NCBI RefSeq assembly: GCF_036840915.1
Contig: NZ_CP085725.1
Coordinates: 3,348,001-3,412,000, forward strand
Source of the DNA: Flavobacterium hankyongi
GTDB lineage: Bacteria > Bacteroidota > Bacteroidia > Flavobacteriales > Flavobacteriaceae
Length of the DNA stretch: 64,000 nucleotides
Reading direction: 5' to 3'
Part shown: piece by piece, positions 63,536-64,000 of the stretch
How the letters are laid out: every line of letters starts with the position of its first letter
Numbering within the stretch: the stretch's first letter is position 1
The notes under the pieces: model-generated
The model's input: the letters and a program-made list of their open reading frames with translations, nothing else
What the model was told of the DNA's origin: nothing
Database searches by the model: none
Translations under genes and position numbers: made by a program

Positions 63536-63598
63536 AGTTCAAAATTTGATTTCTAAAATTACAGTTTTGCCAATAAAAAAATGTGAAGAAAATCTTAA

Positions 63599-64000
63599 TT
63601 ATTTAAATAGAAATTTTCCTTTGACAGCGTCAAAAACAATATCTTCATCTTCAAACAAAGCATTGAAAACTTCCATTTCAATCAGTTTGCAAGGATCGTC
63701 CTGAATGATATTGTTTTTAGTCATGACAATCATTTCATCACTCAATTGTATTGCTAAATCAATATCATGTGTAGAGAAAAGAATGCATTTATTCATTGTT
63801 GCCGATAATCTCTTTAATAATTTAAATAACGATACTTTATGGTGTAAATCTAAATGAGTAGTAGGTTCGTCTAAAATGATTAGTGGTGTGTCTTGTGCAA
63901 GAGCCCTTGCTATCAAAACGTTTTGTAGTTGCCCGTCACTTATTTCGTAATGTTTTTTACTGATAAGATGAGAAATTTGGGTCAACTCAATGGCTTGATT
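63599..64000 (-). CDS. Iron/haem-type ABC transporter ATPase (3' part, partial)
   Basis: The last 133 residues of an ABC ATPase whose 5' part lies beyond the right edge; the frame is open to base 64000. Signature ISDGQLQNVLIARALAQ (SDGQ in place of SGGQ), Walker B LIILDEPTTHLDLHHK and the H-loop STHDIDLAIQLSDEM are typical of FepC/BtuD-like ATPases for siderophore, haem or cobalamin import. The FecCD-type permease is expected upstream, outside the window. The C-terminal 30 residues (FNALFEDEDIVFD) fit the family. Confidence 0.88.
   Translation of the reverse strand, partial: NQAIELTQISHLISKKHYEISDGQLQNVLIARALAQDTPLIILDEPTTHLDLHHKVSLFKLLKRLSATMNKCILFSTHDIDLAIQLSDEMIVMTKNNIIQDDPCKLIEMEVFNALFEDEDIVFDAVKGKFLFK

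Overview
The window looks like a chromosomal segment of a flavobacterium (Bacteroidota, Flavobacteriaceae, probably Flavobacterium or a close relative). The DNA is AT-rich, Shine-Dalgarno sequences are weak, and several promoters can be read as the Bacteroidota TTTG-N17-23-TAnnTTTG pattern. Lineage markers include a type IX secretion (T9SS) C-terminal sorting domain, a PorV-like barrel, DUF4476, DUF4105 and DUF5777 families, a KirBac-like channel, and the block kdsD-tatC-lptB divergent from recQ.

Positions 1-10009 form a sensory block on the + strand. Three histidine kinases share nearly the same kinase core but carry different sensors: a soluble protein with nine PAS and two GAF domains, a CHASE membrane receptor, and a two-helix membrane protein. 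They are followed by an Rcp1-like receiver, a receiver-PAS-DHp protein with no ATPase domain, and a second lone receiver. The set reads as a local phosphorelay without a DNA-binding output.

Positions 10257-36794 hold a long co-oriented surface-glycan locus. It has an ABC-2 exporter (Wzm/Wzt with a C-terminal glycan-binding domain), GDP-fucose genes (gmd, fcl), about ten glycosyltransferases, three hexapeptide acyltransferases, a PIG-L deacetylase, and the sialic-acid genes neuA, neuB and neuC. It also has an MBOAT/SGNH O-acetylation pair, an O-antigen polymerase/ligase-type protein and a terminal WcaJ-type initiating transferase. An enzyme at 12461-13270 with the GSGPS motif of the DUF115/GT42 group is a candidate sialyltransferase. 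Base composition changes from gene to gene, so the locus looks mosaic. Between neuB and neuC sits a small GIY-YIG nuclease gene flanked by two same-direction, gapless 127-bp palindromic repeats (about 93% identical). This looks like a nuclease-linked REP/MITE-like unit and is the most interesting element in the window.

Positions 36816-51603 are mostly conserved chromosomal functions. They include DUF4105 and PorV2-like envelope proteins, pssA, a GH25 lysozyme-type protein, a membrane-anchored XRE regulator, lptB, a carboxymuconolactone decarboxylase, tatC, kdsD, recQ (lacking the usual zinc cysteines), an FAD oxidoreductase and nhaA. Four clear intrinsic terminators (hairpin plus T-run) mark transcript ends between 41700 and 60750.

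Positions 51663-64000 carry a KirBac-like channel and a divergent envelope set (YceI and a monohaem lipoprotein against an ankyrin protein, a DOMON protein with T9SS signal and a DUF5777 barrel). A thioesterase, rmuC, a GT39 transferase, a DUF4476 protein, an RluE-like pseudouridine synthase, trmL, an acyltransferase and a dienelactone hydrolase follow. The 3' part of an iron/haem-type ABC ATPase runs off the right edge.
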